This document shows positions 1-13,550 of a DNA stretch of 64,000 nt, in pieces. Location: NCBI GenBank assembly GCA_030063045.1, contig JAQSEB010000038.1, positions 62,001 to 126,000 on the forward strand. Direction: 5' to 3'. How positions within the stretch are numbered: position 1 is the first letter of the stretch; each line of letters starts with the position of its first letter. Both the position numbers and the translations under genes were made by a program. The stretch comes from Pratylenchus scribneri (Eukaryota; Nematoda; Chromadorea; Rhabditida; Pratylenchidae). The notes below the pieces were generated by a model that saw only the letters and a list, made by a program, of their open reading frames with translations, made no database searches and was not told the origin of the DNA.

Positions 1-3000
1 TCAAATGCTTTATTTGAAAAATTATTTTATTAAAATAAACAATCGACGAATAAAATTATTTTTATTTAAATAAAAATAATGTAGAATGATTAAAGAATAA
101 TTGATATTTATTAAAAATCTAAATTTTTGTAATCGTTTAAAATTTCATAATTATAATTTTTATAATAATATCTTTAGAAATGGAAATAATTAAAAGCTGA
201 ATTTTTTATTGATTATAAAATTGTTTGCATATTTTAAAGGCAAAAATTCGATGGGAAAATTCTCCAAGATTGGTCTGGCCATTAAAACTATAATTTAATT
301 TTTGTGAAATAATTTATAATATAAAGATAAAAATAAATTGAAATAAATTAATATTATGTGAAATAAATTAGATTTAAGGAAAAAGCTTAAAATAAATAGC
401 AAGATAATGACAATAATAATAAATAATAAAATAATCAAGAAATGAAATAAAATTTTAATACTAATTTTTAATAAATAAATATTTTATTTTTTGTTTTATC
501 AACAATTCGGAATTGTTTGAAATTATATTAAAAAAATAATTATTTTGCAAAGGAAAAATGAAATTAATAATTTTAAATATAAAATTAATATTGAATTAAT
601 TTAAATATAGAAAGAAAAATAAAATTATAAAATAAAAATTTAAAAATGAAAATAGTAATTATTAATTCTAAAAAATAAAAAATTTTTCAAGTATAAATTT
701 TTAATATTAATTCCATAAAATAGAATTTCCCAGCAATTTAATTTAATATATTAAAGCCATATAGTGATTCTCCTTAATCCTCCAAATGGTAGACCATTTC
801 ACTGCAGAATTTGTGGTTAAAATTTCAAGTCAAAGCAGTCAATATAACGTCGAAATTAATAAAATTGGGGCAAAAAATGCCCTCTTAATATAAAATACAG
901 TAATTTAAATGACAAAATTAACTAATAAATGGAAAAACAATAAAATATTAAAAAAAACTTTAATTGAAAATTGTTGTAGAAAATTAACTTTAAATTATTT
1001 TTAATTTAATAAATTTATTGACAATTTCTACTAAAAATTATATGAAAAATGAAAAAAAGTTGAGTAAAGTAGTGTAAATGGTCATTTTCGGTCACGAACA
1101 AAAGACTATTTAATAATGGAGGTGTAGGGAGATTTTTTTCCCATTTTTTCTTTAAACTCTATTTTTATGAACCATCGCCATCGTGCGATGAAGAATAATA
1201 TTAAAAGAAGTCATTTTCGCAAATATCATAAAAATATGAAACAAATTTTAAAATTATTTTAAAATAATTTTTAAACATATAGATTTGAATTTGCATTTAA
1301 GGACGATCAAAATCATCAAAAATAATAATAAAATTGGATTAAATTTGATAAATTTGAGCAGAGAGAATTTATTTACAAATTGATTAAATGAAATTCAAAA
1401 ATTAAAAATTGATCAAATAATATTTCAATTTGTAGTTATCGTAATTATATTAAGATTTAAATAATTTTAAGGAATAAATGAATAAAAACGAGCCAGCAAT
1501 TGAGGCTCAATTATTAAATTACCAAAACTTTAATTGGAAGAAATTATATCACAGCGCATAAATTTTCATAGTTGAAATATTTGCATAATATTTTTAAAAA
1601 TAAATTATTTATTTTTATTCTATTTAATTAAATATAAAAAAACTCATAAATAATTAATAAACAAGCGCATATTGGAAAAAAGTGTCTTATATTCTTATAT
1701 ATTTTTAAAAATTGATAATGAATATAATGGTAAAAATATTTTATAAATTTTCTTATTATCGATTTAAAAATAATAATAATATTCTATTAAATGCATATTA
1801 TTTAAAATAAAATAATAAAATTTATTTTTGAGAAATATTATAATATTTGATCGATTAAATAAAAATTTGTTGCTATTCATTATCAATGGAATAGTTAATT
1901 TGAAATTAATTTAACTCTAAATCAAATAGGCCAACGAGAAAAAATTTTCAATGAGTTCGAAACAAATTGTACCATGATCTTATCTTGCCATACAGATACG
2001 GGCAAAATGACGGGGTGATTATTCACATGTAAAATATTTTAAAAGGGATTTCCTTTAATAGAGAATTTATAAAAAATATTAGAAAATAATTATAAAATAT
2101 ATTAATTAAATATTTCAAATATTTTAGTTTTTCTGTGAGCAGGAATTTCCCCAAATTGGAATCAAGTAAGAAATAGCTAAAATAAATGTCAATAAGAATG
2201 GATTGGCGATTGTAGTGTTCCAAATAATTTACCCAAAACATTAAGTCTTAAATTATGGCCATATTAAATTGAAAAAGGGAAAGGAAAAACAAAAAAGGAA
2301 TAGTTTGAAATTATATATAAAATTTTATGATAATTATGAAAACTGGTTTTTGCATTCCAACAAAAAAAATGGGGATTTTTATTTTTACGATTAAAACAGA
2401 ACTTAATGCAAAAAAATGATGCTCATAACGGTCAATTAAATGGCAATACGCTTTTCTATGTAACCGTATTAAATAAATATTCAATAAAAACAAAAAAAAA
2501 AGAATTTCAATTTCATATACGCAATTCAATCCATTTTTTTAATTATATAATAATTAAAATTCATCAAATAATTGAATTGACTAAATTAAAAATAAAATAG
2601 TAAAAAATTTAATTGAAATTTGTAAAAAAAATAACAATAAAAATAAAATTAAATTATAAAATGCATTATTGTAATTAAAATGGGTAAAATGCAAATTTTT
2701 ATCAGAAATGATTTGTAAACATGTATCCCACATATTTGCTATTCAGGAACATGAATTTTATAAAAATATAATCGATAATTATTAAATAAAATAAGGAAAA
2801 AAATAAATGTTATAAAAGTTTAAAGTTAAATTATTATTAAATTTATGTTTTTCTATTTCTAAAAGCATATAAAATTAAATATTTATATTTTTAAATATTT
2901 TATATTTTTATAAGAAAGATCAAATATTAGGTCTTTAAAAATTTCAAAGATTTTTTCAAAAGATAAAATTTATAAAACGTAAAAATTTTATATTTATAAG

Positions 3001-3060
3001 AAAATTTTTTTATGAATATATTTATTAAGAAAAAATTTTAAAAATAATTGAAAATATATT
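1..3060. other. A+T-rich stretch without recognisable genes
   Basis: Long A and T runs dominate, and the longest open frames (64-72 codons near 2023-2600) are low-complexity Lys/Ile/Asn/Phe-rich peptides with no motif. Slightly more G+C-rich patches at about 730-860, 1080-1200 and 1925-2020 have no open frame or repeat that I recognise. I see nothing that supports a gene. Confidence 0.6.
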
Positions 3061-3325
3061 TAGCTGTAGCAATTCTTCCACAGTTCAAATACAAAATGAT
3101 ATCCAAAATAACAATTTTAATGAAAATGTCGAGGATTAAATTAGGATAAATTTTGGGATGGAACAATGTCCTTACCAATCACTCAACAATATCCAAAATT
3201 AATCAATTCGTTGAAGACAAATTCAATTAGGGCTGAATAATAGCTGACAATGCAGTTATTTATTGGGATTTGATTGGGTTTATTTGAACGACGAAATGAT
3301 CCGGCAAAATGAGAAATATTGGGTT

Positions 3326-3419
3326 GAAATTAGGCAATGCTAATTCCGGTTCAGGCCAAAATATGTGATTGCAATGTGTATAATTCGGATAGCAGACAAT
3401 GCTAATTCCGGGATTGAGG
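3326..3419. repeat. Two-copy degenerate tandem repeat
   Basis: Two adjacent diverged copies share a CAATGCTAATTCCGG core followed by a G+C-richer stretch and an AAATATGTG or AAATAAATGTG end. The first copy starts near 3336 and the second near 3390. It lies in the more G+C-rich patch that leads into the next tandem repeat. It has no coding potential, and its function is unknown. Confidence 0.5.
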
Positions 3420-3567
3420 CAAATAAATGTGTGAAAATATTCAAATTTAGATTGAATAAATATTCAATCAAATTACCCTCAAAATTCGGTCTTATTGAAC
3501 TAAGGGGATTAATGTCCTAAAGGCAAAATCTTGGGGGCCTAAAGGAATATCAAATAAGTTGAAATTC

Positions 3568-3785
3568 GGCTTAATCGTCGGCCTTATTTCAGCTAATCGT
3601 GGGCTAACTTATTTGTGGGTTTATAGGATTCAATTTGGGAATTTAAGGCTTAATCTTCAGCCTAGGATTCAACTAATCTTCAGTTCCAAATTGGGGGCAA
3701 ATTAGCTAGAATTTAGGCTTAATCTACGGCCCTAATTCTTAGTGATCTTGGCTAAACTAATTTGGGAAAACAGGACAAAAAATAT
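3568..3785. repeat. Three-copy degenerate tandem repeat, period about 70-79 bp
   Basis: The motif GGCTTAATC-N2-CGGCC (or a close variant) recurs at 3568, 3647 and 3716. Each time it is followed by a TTCAGCTAATC-like or TTCAACTAATC-like segment and a TTTGGG segment. Copies are strongly diverged and spaced 79 and 69 bp apart, so this is an old satellite-like array. No open frame runs through it. Confidence 0.55.
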
Positions 3786-3859
3786 TATAAAATATTTATT
3801 TGAGGCTGTTGAAGCAAAAAATTGCTATATCGATGTGCGATATGATGATTGTGAATGGA

Positions 3860-4140
3860 ATATGAATGGAATGAATTATCGGTCCTTGGGGGGAATCATC
3901 TTTTCCTCTCATTCATCCATTCCATAATTGTGTTGTAAAGTGGCAAAAGGATGGGAACGGCCAAGCCGCCAATGAGACAGGCAAAGAGAGAAAGGCCAAG
4001 GCGATTGGATGGGCAGTGGTTGGGGGCCAAAGGGCAAAGTGGGCATTGAAGGGGACAATATTGAAGGCTAAAATGGGAATATTGGCCCAATCAATGTTGG
4101 GAATAATTATTGAAGAAATGATTGGGTCAACGCCCAAAAA
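3860..4140. other. Purine-rich, G+C-richer island of unknown nature
   Basis: This is one of the most G+C-rich stretches outside the transposon and the three-copy repeat family. The plus strand is strongly purine-rich (GGCCAAAGGGCAAAG-type sequence). On the minus strand two overlapping frames stay open for 64 and 74 codons. One contains a hydrophobic segment, LFACLIGGLAVPILLPLY, that could form a membrane helix. Two frames open together point to low stop density rather than a demonstrated gene. An exon of an unseen gene cannot be excluded. I do not recognise any family. Confidence 0.3.
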
Positions 4141-6886
4141 ACATAAAAAAGATATCGCGAATCCGCGACAAAATTTATTTCCAATAATTTAATTTTAAAT
4201 GAAAATATTATAATTTGTATAGATTTGAAAAAATATAATCTTGATTCAATATTTTTGAATTGAATCGAGTAAAAATTATAATTAAAAAGAGAAATAAGCA
4301 TAGTTATTTAAAAAAAATAATTAGTAAAAAATTAATGTTATTATCACTCAATGAATTTATTCTTTTATAAATATTTTGTATAAATAAATAAAATATTACA
4401 ACTTTTAAAGTTTAAAAATTTTTCATTTGACCTAATAAAAATTGGTAGCTTAGATTTTTAAATAAAAATACCATAAAATGAATTAAGAATTAATATATTC
4501 TTTAATATTTATTGATAAAAGGCTGGAATTTGATTATAAAAAAATTAAAAATTAAAAAATTTATTTTATAATAAATAATTGAAAAATTTCATTTCTATAC
4601 TCATCTAATTTTTTCTAATAAAGGAAAGGAATTATTTGTGTTTAAAAATTAATTTAAAATGTATGCCATATCTATTATTAAATTAAATTTAATGTGTTCA
4701 AGGCGTTAAAAAATCATCTATTTTAGATAAAGCATAAATTGTTTAAAAAAAAGAGTAACTTTATATTGTTTTATATTTGAACATTTTTTGTAAAATATTA
4801 ATTTAAAATAAATTTTATAATTATAAAATTTTTTAATTTTAAAATTAATTTGTTGTGTCCACCCAAATGAATGGTATGTCTAAAGTGAAAATGGTCATCA
4901 TAAAATAGAGGCATAAATGTGAATAAATAAAAGGTAGAATTCATCGATGGATTATACATAATTGAAATAGAATATGATAATAGATTTATAAATTATATAA
5001 TTCAACATATTTTTTCGTATTTACATCTAATTTTTTTAAATAAAATTAATTTAATATATTATTCTTAATTAAAGAAAAATTCTTATATATAAATGGTTAA
5101 AAAACTAAACAAATTATTAAAATTATATATTAAAATATAAAAAAATTATAATACAATAATAAATAGATTGTATAAAGTTTTTTATAAAAATAAACAACTG
5201 ATTTATGTTAATTAGTTCATTTATATGTATTAATATATATAAATGAACTAATTTTAATAAAGTTAATTTCAAATTAAATATGTAATAAAAAACTGCATTA
5301 AAATAAATTCTTTTAAAATTCTTTAATATTAATTCATGCCAAATTTTTAATAGCCTATTAATCACCTATACATTCATGACAATTTACGGAAAAAAAGCTA
5401 ATCTTCATGGAACAGTTTTCGAAAGCATATTCTTCATTTTTGTAGTGTGTTAACGATTTTAAAAAATTAAAATAATTATAAAAAAATGATGCTTCTTAAT
5501 TGAGATGCAAAAAGATATAAATATGAATTAGAAAAATATATTTCAATGGAATGTAGAAAAGAATTTCATATAAATCACAGAATGTAAATAAATTAAAAAA
5601 AATAAACTACTATTATTCCTGCGGAAAATATGATCATTTGTGTTATGAATGTTAAATACTTCATATAAGAAATTAGGACAATAAATTAATTGATTTATAA
5701 AATTAATCTAATAGAAAAATGATAAAAATATTATTTCGATGATAAAAAAATCAAAAATAACTTGAAGAAAATAAATTTTTAATTATTGTATAAAACATAA
5801 TTAATAATAATAATTGAAAAAATATCCAATTAAAATAAAATATAAAAATTATTTCCTTAATATATATTCTAATCTTTAAAATTATTAATTAATAGAATTA
5901 TACTCTGTTTCTTGTAGAATAATGATTGAAGAATTGGTATTTTTAAATAATTGAAATTTTAATAATTATTCTAGTAAAATTTAAAGAAAATTTCATCTTT
6001 TAAATATATACTTTTTATATTATAATCAATTTTCATAAATCAAAATTTTTAAAAAAATTTAAGATAAATTAGATAAATTTAAAAATTATATGTGAATAAA
6101 TAATTTATAATTAAATAATATATGTGCCGTCTGTATTTGTGCCGCATACTTTTGTAAATTATTTAAATTACAAAATAATTCTTTTTATTTTAAAGCTTCA
6201 GCTGATTGAAATAATGAAGAATATGGTAGCCGAATTCAAATAAAGAATTTAAATGTGAGGTTTGAACGGATCAAACAATGTAGTAAAAGTCTGTAATGGT
6301 ACCAGGCGATGGATACAAATTCAATTAGATAATGGAAAATAAATATTTTTTAAAAATATTACCAAAAGACAAGATAAATTAAAATTAATATAAGAAAAAA
6401 TATATCATAAAATATTTTAAATAAGTCTTAATAATTTGTTAGGAATTTTTATTGGAAAAATTTTTATAATAATAGATGCATGCAGCCCGATTATAATGCC
6501 ATCTGTGCCATCTCAATCTCAATATTTAACTTTTAAATTTTATTTCTTTTAGAGTGAAAATTACTAAATGGGTTGACAACTCAAACAACATCAGATTGAC
6601 AAAATATTCATAGCTTCCAACCAATCAAACAAATAATTGTGAATATAAATTGTTGAAAAAGAGAAGGTATTTAAATCAAAATTATTTTATATTTTAATAT
6701 TTTTATTTTTAAATTCTCTTTTCATTCAGGTACAAATTAATATAAAATCAGGGGTCTAATTTTTTAATTAAAAAATATTGGCATTTTTTATTTAAAATTA
6801 CATTAAAAATAATATATCTAATAAATTGACTATTTAAAATTTATCTTGAATAAATAAATTTATTAAAGTATTTTTATATTATACAA
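4141..6886. other. A+T-rich stretch without recognisable genes
   Basis: The sequence is low-complexity. The longest open frame, 80 codons at 5123-5365 on the minus strand, is made almost only of Ile, Leu, Phe, Asn, Lys and Tyr and matches chance expectation at this composition. No RNA gene or structured repeat was seen. Confidence 0.6.
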
Positions 6887-6925
6887 CCTTAAGAACCAGC
6901 GGGGCAAGCCCGCTGGTTCTTAAGG
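6887..6925 (-). other. Perfect 17-bp terminal hairpin of copy A
   Basis: The arms 6887-6903 and 6909-6925 are perfect reverse complements (CCTTAAGAACCAGCGGG and its complement), separated by a 5-nt loop GCAAG. It is placed like the terminal hairpin of the copy ending at 14780, which shares the AACCAG-YGGGG arm sequence. Confidence 0.9.
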
Positions 6926-6959
6926 GGTGACGGAAGAAATACGTGGGACGGTAGGAAAG

Positions 6960-6977
6960 AAAGCGCTATCGCGCTTT
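6960..6977 (-). other. Subterminal AAAGCGC hairpin of copy A
   Basis: The arms AAAGCGC (6960-6966) and GCGCTTT (6971-6977) pair perfectly across a 4-nt loop. The same 7-bp stem occurs in both other copies, so it is a conserved part of the family. Confidence 0.8.
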
Positions 6978-7141
6978 AAAAGAGTCCTAGAAGGGTTATT
7001 TTTCATATTAGAATCCATTCCCCACTTTTATGTTCAAAATTCAACTCGCGCAAAACCGGTTTAAAGCATTAAACCGGTTTAATTTTCAAAATAAACTTCA
7101 AATTCATGATCCCCATCATCGAAAACCTCTATAAAAATTAT

Positions 7142-7213
7142 TGGCCTTTGATGGGATTCGAACCCGCGACCTCCGTTCTCATCCCCCCATCTTCGCCAAT
7201 CGGCTATGAAGGA
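7142..7213 (-). pseudogene. tRNA-like module with Pol III A and B boxes
   Basis: The minus strand carries a perfect B box, GGTTCGAATCC (complement of 7154-7164), and an A-box-like TAGCCGATTGGC (complement of 7195-7206). About 30 nt separate them, as in a tRNA. The span from the predicted 5' end to GGCCA is 72 nt, tRNA length. The T arm closes three G-C pairs around TTCGAAT. The acceptor stem pairs at only about four of seven positions and the anticodon stem hardly at all. The loop ATGAGAA would place GAG as anticodon, but that is not reliable. I infer a decayed tRNA or a tRNA-derived SINE promoter inside copy A rather than a working tRNA gene. Confidence 0.6.
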
Positions 7214-7555
7214 AAAAATGCCGAAGTACCAATTTTTGCCGGACTCCACAGCCCTGGGTTTTGAAGATAGACCCCATAAACCATATATCATTTTGTAGCT
7301 AAGACTCCAACTTAGGTTCCTAGAATAACAATGGGTATGAAAAAATCAAAAGGAAAAAAGTTTTACCAGGGCAAACCGAAAAAGTACAATTTTTGAAACC
7401 GGTTTTTGGCTAATAACTCGAAACCGGTTGGGTTTTTGGGAAAAAACGCATTTTTTCCATATACGCCACCGAAATATGAAACTTTAAAAAAAAGATCTCG
7501 AAAAACGGCCCGGTAGAACTTTAGATGTTTGAAAAAATTAACGAATTTCAAATTT

Positions 7556-10500
7556 TTTATATATATATATAATATTTTCTAGTAATAATATAATGTCTTT
7601 AGAAATAAAAAATAAAGAAATTACTTGAAGGATAAAATATAAACATAAAATTTATACAAGATTCATTAGTGATCTAAATTAAATCACTAAATATTTTATA
7701 AATTTAATTAAAATTTTAATAAAATTTAATTTCTTATAAGAAAAGCTTTTAAGACTTATTTAGTATCATTTTATATTAATAATTTTGCTTCAAATTTTTG
7801 AACGAAAATAAAAATAATATATATAGGAAAAGATGATGATAATTGAAAAATTTTTCAGCCGCTGCCTTAAAAGTTCTTCTTCATAAAATATAAATTTGCA
7901 TTTATGGTTCCTCTAATAATTTTGTTAAATTGCCAGTGAAACTGAATCCGATATAATATCATGATTATATATATTTAATTAATTAAATAATTCCTATCAA
8001 TGAGTGTATAAGAATTGATTTAAAAAAATTGGCAATAATTCAATAAATATCTATAAAATACTTAAAAAAAATGACAAACTTCTTCGTTTAAAAATTTATT
8101 AAGAAAATCAAATTATTAATTTTAAATTAATTTTAAAAACTTCTCTCATAATCAATTTTTCGATCATATTTACCTATTAAATTTATAAAATTTAAGTTTG
8201 AATTAATATTTAATATTAAAATTGGAACCAATTCAATGCCTTCTATCCTAGATTTAAAGGATGAAGAATATAGAAAAATGATAAATTATTCTAATTAATA
8301 ATCTGAAAAATGAAATTAATATTTATATTTATATATAATGAGATTTTTCGAAAAGAATAGATAGATTAAAATACAAGGAATTCGCAAACTTACTTCAAAA
8401 AATGAAATTTCTACAAATGTTTTCAAAAAATATAAGCTATAATTTAAGAGACATAAATTTTTTAAAATTAATATACATAATAATGATTATATCATAGAAT
8501 ATTAATAAATTTAAAAATTATAAAATTTAAATTTATTTAAAAATATATACTTTTATATATTTAAATTTATTTATTAAAATAAATTTATTTGTTATAAATT
8601 AGAAAAATTAATTATATGATTGTTTAATTATATAATTTACATTAAAAATCGAAATTTGCTTATAATTAAATACTCTAAATTATGATTTCAGAGAAAATTA
8701 TTTTTGATTTTTAATTTATTTTTAATTAAAATTTATATATCAATACATTCACCTAAGATAAATTTAAATAAAGGATTAGCGAAAATAAAAATTAATATAC
8801 CTATCTGTAAATTAATTAAAAATATGAAAAATATTTAAAATAAAAATTAAAGAATTGTTAGAATATGAGACAAAATTAAAAATGCAGTCGAATTTTTAAT
8901 TCTTCATGGCCTCAATTAAATCATTAGCTGAACTCATAATGCTAATCAATCATGGAATAAAATAAAAGTTAAAATCCATAAAGATATAAAATTATATTTA
9001 TTGCAAAAATTAAATAAAGAAAATTATTTATAATTATTTTGATTTTAAAAAATTCAATCAAATTTATTTACTTGTCAAATTTATTTTCATATATATGATT
9101 ATGTATAAAATTTTTTTTATAATATTATATAAAGATATAAAAGATATTGCATAATAAATAAAATCATTAAGCAAAGACAGCAGGCATAGAAATGAATGTC
9201 ATTTTGGCCAAATAAAATAAAACATGACTGAAAGACGATCATGTCAAAGACAAAGCAATATGCCAGGTCGCCAAAATCAGGCCTTTAATTCTACAATGGA
9301 ATCCCCAGGAACAAAAATTGATTGTGTTACCTGTTCAAATAAATTAAATAATAAATAAGAAAATGATGAGGCCATGTCGAAATTTCGTAAATAAATTTTG
9401 CAAGAATTATAAGCTTTGTAAAGATAAATAAATTTTAAGAAAAACCAATAAAAAATTTTAATTGAAAATTTTCTAATTAGAAAATTTTAGAAAATTAATT
9501 AAATGTAAAGTGCAAATTGCGCAAAAAACAACAAAAAATTTTTAAATTTTTCAGTATATTTGAAAAGAAATAAAATAAAAAAATAAAGGGAAAAATAATA
9601 AAGTAAATAACCTTGTAAAAATTATATAAAATTTTATTATATTTAAAAAATTCCATAATTTATATACCTGAAAAAATTGGGCGGCTTAGTACGAATTGTT
9701 GAAATTGACTAATCATAGATCGATTAATATAAATTAGCAATGCTATTTAATGAATTTAAATTTAGCAGAATATTCCCTGAGCCAAATTCGTCTGGCTTCT
9801 AAAAAATTATAAAAAAAATTATTTAAAATTATAAATAAATTTATTTTAAATTGAATTAATTATATGATTATTCTGAATATAAAGAGAATCCTAATTTTAT
9901 CATTATAAAAAATCATGCTAAGAAAAAATTTATTTATAAATAGAATATGAAAAAATTATTTGGCGGAAAAATAAAAAATTTTACAAAATTTTAATGCCAT
10001 ATTACAGTTTTGAGAGTTAATAACTAAATCCTCTCGATTTTTTAATGTAAGCAATTGGCCCAGTTTTTGCTGTGAGGAAAAAAATTACCTAAAGTAAATG
10101 TGAACAAAAAATAAAATAGTAAAAACTGATATATTAATATTATTATAAATATATTTAAAAAATAAGAAAATATTTTAATATTATTTTAGTAATGATTTAT
10201 TAAAATTTTAAATAATATTGAATTAAACATCAAATATGTAGAAATAAATTCTATTTTTTTAATCAATTTTTAGATTTGATAATTAAAATAAAAAAATAAT
10301 ATATTTTTGATAATATTCTATTGTAGTAATGATAATGATAAAGAAATGAAAATTTTTTATAACATATTATAATAAAATATAAGATTAATTTATTATGTAA
10401 AAAGGATAAAAAATATAAAAATTTGAAAAAAATAATTACACGAGAGAATTTAGCAAACCTCATGATGGTATTCAAGGTAAATCAAATCTCAAAATGATAG

Positions 10501-13500
10501 GAATATCGAAACATAAATTAAAGAAAAATTTTAAAAAATTGAAATTTATAATATAATTTTATTATTATATGTTAAAGATTATGAATGAATATGAAGTATA
10601 TATTTTGTAAAACGAAATGAAATAATTAAAGATAAAATTACGTGAGAATGAGAAATATTTAAATTTTTTTAATTTTATGCTAATCAACGTTTAAGAAATT
10701 TTGTAATATCAATTGACAGAATATTTGAATAGATATAATAAAATAATTAAATAATATTTTGGGCAATATTTAAACTAAAGAATCAACCACCCTTAGATCA
10801 AAAACACCTTTTTCTTTTCAGTTTATTGTAATTTTACCTTCTTTGTCTTTTTTTCCATATACTAAACTTGCATAATTTTAATAATGAATTTTAACTTGCG
10901 AAAAAAATTGATTTATTATTACGCAAGTATATAATTTAATTGAATAATTTTATTCATGGATTTATTTTTAAATTTTTAAGAAAAAGTAAATTCTACAAAA
11001 ATTGAAGATACCGATTATATTTTGTAATAAAATGAATTCTGAGTAATTCAGTTACATATACTACAAGTAAAAAATGGTTTAGAAAATCAATTATATTATA
11101 AAGTGTAGAATGAATTAATTATATTTATGTGATTGTAGAGAGAAAATTTTTACTGCCTTTAAAGAAATAAAATAATAAATTCCCTATTATTGAAAATTAT
11201 AGTTGAATAGCTATAGGATTTAATTGCACAAATAAATTCTATAAATCCAATGTGACATCAATATTTTTGGAGGGCAATTGCCTTAAAAAAATTCAAGGCA
11301 ATCGACATCATATAATATAATTTTGTATAAATAATTATAAATAAAATGTATCTTAAAATTTTATGAGGAAATCTAATAAATCAAAATGAAGCATAATATT
11401 AGTATTATATATAGATAAAATAATTTAATAATATAATAAAAGTAATTTTATGAAAGTATATATTAAAATTAAAATTATAAAAAATATTCCAAATAAAATT
11501 ACATTCATGGAATATATTAATTAAAAAATAAATAAAATATTAGTTAAATTTAAAGAATTGATTTGCCAATGCTTTTGGAAAATAAATAAATCAAAAGATT
11601 TTTAGATTTGAAAGTTAACCAAATTAAAATTTTAAAAATATATATTATGAGAAAATACTTAATGCAATCATCATTTTAAAAAATAAAATTTCATTATTAT
11701 TAAAAATCAACGCAAAAAATTTTTATAAATAAAATTAAATAATAATAAAATAAATATAGAAAATAATTTGATAACTGACAAATCTTATCAAAAGATATGT
11801 AGTGGAAAGTAATAATTTATGGAATATATTAAATTTATTTATTTTTAAATCATCAATATATTTTTAGTAAAATAAAATATTTTTTATTTTTTAAAAATTT
11901 TATTAAATTTTTTGAAGCGAATACTGCTAAATATTATTAGAAAGCATTAATTTCTACTAATTCTAATCCAATAACATGGGATTAACTCAGTAATTGATAG
12001 CAGCAGAGATTGATTAATTATTTTATATATTAAAATTATTATTCCAAAATTTTTCTATTAAATATTAGTTTTTGCAGAACAGCGAAAAGATAAAAGAAAT
12101 CGATGAAAAAATAAAATTGTATATGAATTAAATTAGAAAGAAAAATAACATAACATTATTATACATAATAAAATATATAATAGAAAAGGATTGAATTATA
12201 ATCAAATATTAATTTTTTAAATAATAAATAGTCTTACCTTAAAATATATTTACTCCAAAATTCTTATTTTGAATTCTTAAATCGTGATGTTTGCTTGAAC
12301 AAAATTCAACTTGCAGACTTCTATATAGACTACAAATTAGTGGAATATAATAAGCAAATTGAATATCAAAAATTCAACTTGTTGATAGATAAATTAATTG
12401 ACAAACATTAACATGAATAATTCGATGAAAAATATTTATAATAGATAAATTGATTAATTTCTTAAAGTAAAAATATTATAAAAAATATAATTAAATATTT
12501 TAATATTACAATAAATTAATAACACTAGAAATTAATGAAGAACATGGCTTTGTTTATTATCTACCATTTACATCGAGAGATAAAAAAAATAAAAGCAATA
12601 ATAAATGAAATTAAATAAAAATATAAAATAAAATACATATAACAAATCTCAACAAATATATTAATAAATTTGTTTTAAGATAATTTGTTAGATATCAAAG
12701 ATTTTAAAAGATTACGACTTATAATTAATGATTCAAAATTCAATATTAAAAGAATTAAAAGAAAATTTATTTTCATTTATATGAATTAAATTAAACAATA
12801 AAAAAATAAAGCAATGGGCACCAGAGACTAGATTTTTTCGATTTTTATTATAAATTATCAAATTATTATTTTTTGAAAATTATCTATCAAAGGATATGAG
12901 ATGATCAAACCAATAGAATTATGAATTATTTATTCATAAAAAAGAAAAATTAAGAAGAGCTATAATTTCTAAAAAAATATACAAAATTAAGAATCAAATT
13001 AAGACATTTCGAAATTAATTAATTTTAGAATGATATATATGATGATAATTTATTTACCTAATTAAATATACTAAATAATTTATAAGAAATATGCGATAAA
13101 ATTATAAATAATTTTATTTTATAAAATAATTAAACATTAAAAAATTTAAAAATAGAAAAGCTATATAATATTTTTATAATAAAATAATTTTTTTTAATTC
13201 AGAAATAATTTAAAATTTTATAATATATTTATAAATAAATTTCATCATTTGAATAATCGAGAGCTTAAAATTATCTGGTGTTATGTATCATTGGTCTGCT
13301 AATTATCAAATATACTTACAAAGAATTTTATATTATAATAAATAAAATATAATAATAAATAAAATTTTTGAAAATTTTAAATTCTAAAAATCTACAAAAT
13401 TACGATAAATTTAAAAAAAAACAATATTAATTTTATCTTATTAAACCTAATGAATAATAAATGTTGATTATAAAGAGTTATTATAATCAAAATAATTGAT

Positions 13501-13550
13501 ATAAATATAAAAAAGAAAGAAATTTATTCTTAGAAATTTATATATATAAA
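7556..13550. other. A+T-rich stretch without recognisable genes
   Basis: It opens with a short (TA)n run at about 7558-7571. The rest is low-complexity apart from a modestly G+C-richer patch at 9170-9320 and a small hairpin near 11270-11315 (ATTGCCTT and AAGGCAAT arms). I see no gene, RNA or transposon. Confidence 0.6.

Larger units (their letters stand above)
6887..7555 (-). repeat. Copy A of a three-copy dispersed repeat family (double-hairpin end)
   Basis: This block is much more G+C-rich than its surroundings and matches 13551-14780 in reverse orientation. The shared core lies at about 7280-7378. On the minus strand it reads CGGTTTGCCC, then GGTAAAACTTTTTTCC, then a TAAGTTGGAGTCTTAGC stretch and CTACAAAATGATATATGG. 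Four AACCGGTT palindromes occur, at about 7059, 7073, 7401 and 7422. The left end carries two hairpins in the same order as the other copies. Between the core and the hairpins it has a tRNA-like module that the other copies lack. The start at the right end, near 7555, is uncertain because it runs into (TA)n. It encodes no protein and is probably a non-autonomous mobile element or SINE-like unit of undetermined class. Confidence 0.7.

Noticed and set aside
5123..5365. 80-codon minus-strand frame as a membrane protein
   Set aside because: Its hydrophobicity follows from T-rich codons in low-complexity DNA. There is no motif and no supporting signal.
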